Shown: in pieces, positions 43,208-45,914 of the stretch
Numbering within the stretch: the stretch's first letter is position 1
Layout of the letters: each line of letters opens with the position of its first letter
From: Stenomitos frigidus ULC18
Lineage (GTDB): Bacteria; Cyanobacteriota; Cyanobacteriia; Leptolyngbyales; Leptolyngbyaceae
Assembly (NCBI RefSeq): GCF_003003795.1
Contig: NZ_PVWK01000058.1
Location: 1-45,914 of the forward strand
Length of the DNA: 45,914 bases
Reading direction: 5' to 3'
The notes under the pieces: generated by a model
Seen by the model: the letters and a program-made list of their open reading frames with translations, nothing else
Told to the model about the DNA's origin: nothing
The model's database searches: none
Translations under genes and position numbers: made by a program

Positions 43208-43551
43208 TTCCTTTCCCTCTCTATCGCCTTGTCTTAAGGAGATTTCCAAGAAAAAATTCACCGTTGGGTACGGGCAGGTTTTGCTAGAGTCTTGTGATCT
43301 AGCTGTTAGGCTTGTGGTCAAACCTGCCACTACGGGTATTTTGTTGACTAGAAATCTCTTACAGCAATTGTCGTTTGAATCAGCCACATCAACTGAGTAT
43401 GAGCGTCTCGCTTATGCCCGCGAGCAAGACGTAAGTGCAAAGCACTCGCTCTGCGTTTCTTGTATGCCGCAAGGCTTTACGCACTGTGGCTGACTCATTT
43501 GCAAACGGCTGTAAGTGCAAGGACACTGTTGTCTCTCCCTACTCCCCAACC
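43208..43551. other. 344-bp intergenic stretch with a hairpin
   Basis: No gene is supported. A hairpin with arms CGTCTCGCT (43404-43412) and AGCAAGACG (43423-43431, one mismatch) is followed by GTAAGTGCAA, which recurs about 80 bases later near 43511; this resembles dispersed cyanobacterial palindromic repeats. Confidence 0.45.
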
Positions 43552-43905
43552 CTACTTATCAAAAATCTTGGCAAGAAACTCGCCTGCTGCCATCACAAAG
43601 GGAAAGAGAATCCCTGCAATCCCGATCGAGCCGCCAAACTGCCCTAGAAGACTCAACAACGTTTTGCTGCCGCTAGCAGCACGCTCATTCGTGATGGCGA
43701 CGAAGCGGGAACTACCACCCAATAGTATTGCCCCACCAATCCCTAGTGGAATACTAAGACCAAACCAAAGCTTCAGCCGATCGCTCTGTTGAATGGCTCC
43801 CAAACCGGGTAACACAAGAAAACTCACAATCTCAATGACGATCCAAAGAATCAGCCCCTTGAGAAAGTCCTTCCGCCACAGGTCATCAAAAGAAAAGTTG
43901 CTCAT
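43552..43905 (-). CDS. Small membrane protein of unknown function
   Basis: A 117-residue protein from the ATG at 43905; the frame extends 16 codons further up, without support. Three probable membrane helices: LKGLILWIVIEIVSFLVLPGL, LWFGLSIPLGIGGAILLGG and SIGIAGILFPFVMAAGEFLAK. The start FSFDDLWRKDF is short and charged. No named family recognised. Its neighbours (DUF1802 and the 31-aa ORF) give no hint about function. Confidence 0.65.
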   Translation of the reverse strand: MSNFSFDDLWRKDFLKGLILWIVIEIVSFLVLPGLGAIQQSDRLKLWFGLSIPLGIGGAILLGGSSRFVAITNERAASGSKTLLSLLGQFGGSIGIAGILFPFVMAAGEFLAKIFDK

Positions 43906-44213
43906 AGTTGACTCAAGATTAGACTCAAACACTAAAGCAAGACGCTTGAACAATTAATATTAAGACTTTATGGTCAAGCGTATATCATCAGTGCAGAACT
44001 GACACATACAGGTTTACAGGTATGCATCCTGCGATGCTGCCGCCCTCATTACCTTACGTCCAAAAGCAGTTTAGCGAGCAACACAATCTTCAGCATTTCT
44101 CAATGCTTTAAGGCTGAGCTGTGAGCATTGTTCACTAGGAGGCAGGTTACGATCGAACCAACGCCAGCCAATTTGGGCTAAGTAACGCAAAATCCCCATT
44201 CCAAGAGGCAACG

Positions 44214-44309
44214 ATGACAACCCACGATCTCCTGATGCTAGTACTGATGCTGTCTCCTGGCATTATCCTTTCGGTGGCAGTAATGGTGACTTTTTCTGCG
44301 GGCGGCTGA
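44214..44309 (+). CDS. Possible 31-residue membrane peptide
   Basis: The short ORF MTTHDLLMLVLMLSPGIILS (then VAVMVTFSAGG) has AAGAGG 5 bases before its ATG and encodes one membrane helix spanning nearly its whole length. This is the size and shape of the small subunits of photosystems, cytochrome b6f or NDH-1, but I could not match it to PsaM, PsaI, PetN, PsbX, Psb30 or NdhP. It stands alone in the gap 43906-44420, the rest of which shows no gene. Confidence 0.45.
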   Translation: MTTHDLLMLVLMLSPGIILSVAVMVTFSAGG

Positions 44310-44420
44310 AGGCTCAGAAAATTTTGAGTTTTGAGTTGTAAGAAAGTTCTGAGGAGTCAGCGTTTTGGGTTTTAGCCACAACCTTACTACCGCCTCTGCC
44401 CCCTCACGTCCTCTGCCTCT

Positions 44421-45368
44421 TTACACCACCAGCCCAATCTCTCTCAACCGTTGTTGCAGGTATGCGCCAGCGGTAATGCTGGGAAACCTTTGCCCTCCGG
44501 TTTTAGCAAAGCAGCTTTGAAGAGGCGTGAGATCGACTTCAGCACGAGGGTGAGCGAAGAACGGCATCGAGAATCGTCGTGCTCGACTGTCAGTGGGATT
44601 GACCACGCGATGAGTGGTGCTTTTGAGTAACCCGTTCGTCAATTGTTGAAGCATGTCGCCACTATCGACAATGATCTGCCCGGGTAGTGCGCGAATCGAT
44701 CGCCAGGTGCCATCTCGCTGCAATAATTCCAACCCGTCATCTGTTGCCTCGCACAAGAGCGTGATCAAATTAATATCTTCATGCGGTGCTGCCCGGAGGC
44801 TGGCAGGATGAACGTCAGGCGCGATCGGGGGATAGTGCAGCACGCGGAGAATGGTGTCACTATCGCGTGTCATGTCGCTCAACAAGTTCTCTGGTGCGCC
44901 CAGGTAAAGGGCGCAAGCTTTTAATAAATCTTTGGCACATGCATCCAGTTGCGCGTAAAGCTGATTCATCACTGCGGCAAATGCAGGCACTTCTACAGGC
45001 GATATGTTTGCCGGATAGCTAGCGGTCAAAGGATGATCGGGTGGAAGGTCTCGACCAACATGCCAAAATTCTTTGAGATCAGAGACGGGATGATCTTTTG
45101 CATGTTCACGCCCAAAGACCGTAAAACCACGCTGACCATGTAAGGCTGGATCGTCATAGCGGCGTTTAACGTCTTCAGGCAGGGTAAAAAACGCTTGAGC
45201 CGCCTGGTATGCCGCTTGAATTAAGGTTGCTTCAACGCCATGATGCGTGATGGCAAAAAAGCCGATGTCCTCTAAAGCGCTTCCCAGTTGTCTGACAAAG
45301 GCTTGGCGACGATCGTCTGCATAAAAGTCGCGTAAATCTAGTACGGGGATGGTCTGTGTGAAAAGCAT
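44421..45368 (-). CDS. 2-oxoglutarate/Fe(II) oxygenase, isopenicillin-N-synthase-like
   Basis: A 315-residue oxygenase of the plant-type DIOX/2OG-FeII family. Iron ligands are His196 and Asp198 (APHEDIN) and His253 (STTHRVVNP), and the co-substrate RxS-type motif is RRFSMPFF (265 onward). The N-terminal DIOX_N part (IPVLDLRDFYADDRRQAF, GFFAITHHGV) is complete. It would hydroxylate or desaturate a small molecule with oxygen and 2-oxoglutarate; the substrate is unknown. It is divergent from the TMEM14 gene with a 70-base gap. Confidence 0.9.
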   Translation of the reverse strand: MLFTQTIPVLDLRDFYADDRRQAFVRQLGSALEDIGFFAITHHGVEATLIQAAYQAAQAFFTLPEDVKRRYDDPALHGQRGFTVFGREHAKDHPVSDLKEFWHVGRDLPPDHPLTASYPANISPVEVPAFAAVMNQLYAQLDACAKDLLKACALYLGAPENLLSDMTRDSDTILRVLHYPPIAPDVHPASLRAAPHEDINLITLLCEATDDGLELLQRDGTWRSIRALPGQIIVDSGDMLQQLTNGLLKSTTHRVVNPTDSRARRFSMPFFAHPRAEVDLTPLQSCFAKTGGQRFPSITAGAYLQQRLREIGLVV

Positions 45369-45438
45369 TATGACGACCAGAGGCTAATGACCAGAATAGG
45401 GTGTAGGGTGTGGAACGTAGGCAAAAAGGAGACACACC

Positions 45439-45762
45439 TTGGCAACTATTATCTGGCTCATTCTAATCTACGCGCTGCTTGTGGCGATCGGTGGCATCAT
45501 TGGGTACGTCAAAGCGAAAAGCAACCAATCACTCCTTTCAGGGTTGGGTAGCGGTGCAGCATTGGCGATCGCCTGGTACGTCAGCTTGCAAAATCCGACG
45601 ATCGGATTGATCTTGGCAACTGTGATTGCTGTCGCGTTGGTGATTGTTTTTGCCCTTCGTTTTCGGGCAACGAGCAAGTTCATGCCTGCGGGATTACTGG
45701 CACTTGTGAGTCTGGCGGCGACAGGGCTGTTTGCAATCGCCCTTTTCCTCCCACAAGCCTAG
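45439..45762 (+). CDS. TMEM14 family small membrane protein
   Basis: A 107-residue protein starting at TTG 45439, with AAGGAG 7 bases upstream. Four hydrophobic helices with the patterns GGIIGYVKAKSNQSLLSGLGSGAALAIAWY, IGLILATVIAVALVIVFALRF and FMPAGLLALVSLAATGLFA. This is the TMEM14/FAX1-like fold; the plastid relative FAX1 exports fatty acids from the inner envelope. A transport role for fatty acids in cyanobacteria is therefore possible but inferred. The remaining 150 bases of the window show no gene. Confidence 0.85.
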   Translation: MATIIWLILIYALLVAIGGIIGYVKAKSNQSLLSGLGSGAALAIAWYVSLQNPTIGLILATVIAVALVIVFALRFRATSKFMPAGLLALVSLAATGLFAIALFLPQA

Positions 45763-45914
45763 ACTGCAATTGCTTTGGCAAAACACACTCTTGTCCGTTT
45801 GTCAGAGACGATCGGGTAAAACCACATTGCTCACTTTAGGATACCGTTGGCGAAACATTGCTTAACACCACAAGGACAATGTCACCGATGCTCATTGGCA
45901 ACAAGGGGAGAGGC

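Noticed and set aside
43038-43493. 151-residue plus-strand ORF antisense to the DUF1802 gene and the following gap
   Set aside because: It covers the antisense of a recognised gene and a hairpin repeat. No motif and no ribosome site support it.

Overview
The window looks like chromosomal DNA of a filamentous-type cyanobacterium. GCGATCGC-type (HIP1) octamers are frequent, short heptamer repeats sit between genes, and several proteins are of cyanobacterial type: a DevA/DevC exporter pair, an AMIN-domain protein, a DUF1802 protein, a TMEM14 protein, a DICT-like histidine kinase and WD40 STAND proteins. No rRNA, tRNA or CRISPR array was seen.

Layout. The left edge (1-150) holds the 3' end of a group II intron, with the tail of its reverse transcriptase. 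Next is a large minus-strand NB-ARC/WD40 STAND gene (261-3899). From 4.1 to 13.8 kb there is a plus-strand accessory region of small redox and detoxification enzymes: two VOC proteins, three SDRs, a NIPSNAP protein, an unknown protein, a thioredoxin-like lipoprotein, an NmrA-like protein, a full-length epoxide hydrolase and the remnant of a second one. Three transcription units here start behind copies of the same ~64 bp upstream block, which contains the dyad ACTCAA-N5-TTGAGT, so they probably form one regulon. Its eastern half looks GC-rich and HIP1-poor, suggesting transfer. From 13.8 to 16.1 kb lie a lone serine recombinase among repeated CTGCAAACAG sites and a HicAB toxin-antitoxin pair flanked by ~57 bp direct repeats. 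Then come sat (ATP sulfurylase), a Tat-exported metallophosphoesterase, a Pro-rich membrane protein, nanE and devC/devA.

The most interesting part is 23.4-36.7 kb. It holds an amidohydrolase, an Mpo1-like (DUF962) protein, a fatty-acid-hydroxylase-type di-iron enzyme, a Rieske oxygenase and an alpha-oxoamine synthase of serine-palmitoyltransferase type. About 5 kb further on, on the same strand, are a GNAT-type acyltransferase and an NAD(P)-dependent epimerase/reductase. The last three match in family and probable role the bacterial ceramide pathway described in Caulobacter (Spt, bCerS, CerR). I infer a cyanobacterial ceramide or long-chain-base lipid locus with its own hydroxylases. Between its two halves sit a sensor-less NB-ARC STAND gene with a short N-terminal domain and, divergently, three small or membrane genes (NfeD-like, a 55-aa peptide, a coiled-coil membrane protein). 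These could be a conflict or stress module.

The right end (36.7-45.9 kb) holds a hybrid histidine kinase whose receiver domain has Asn in place of the phospho-acceptor Asp, an XdhC protein, an AMIN-domain protein, DUF1802, small membrane proteins including a 31-residue one, a 2OG-Fe(II) oxygenase and a TMEM14 protein. All functions are read from sequence motifs by eye; no database search was possible.
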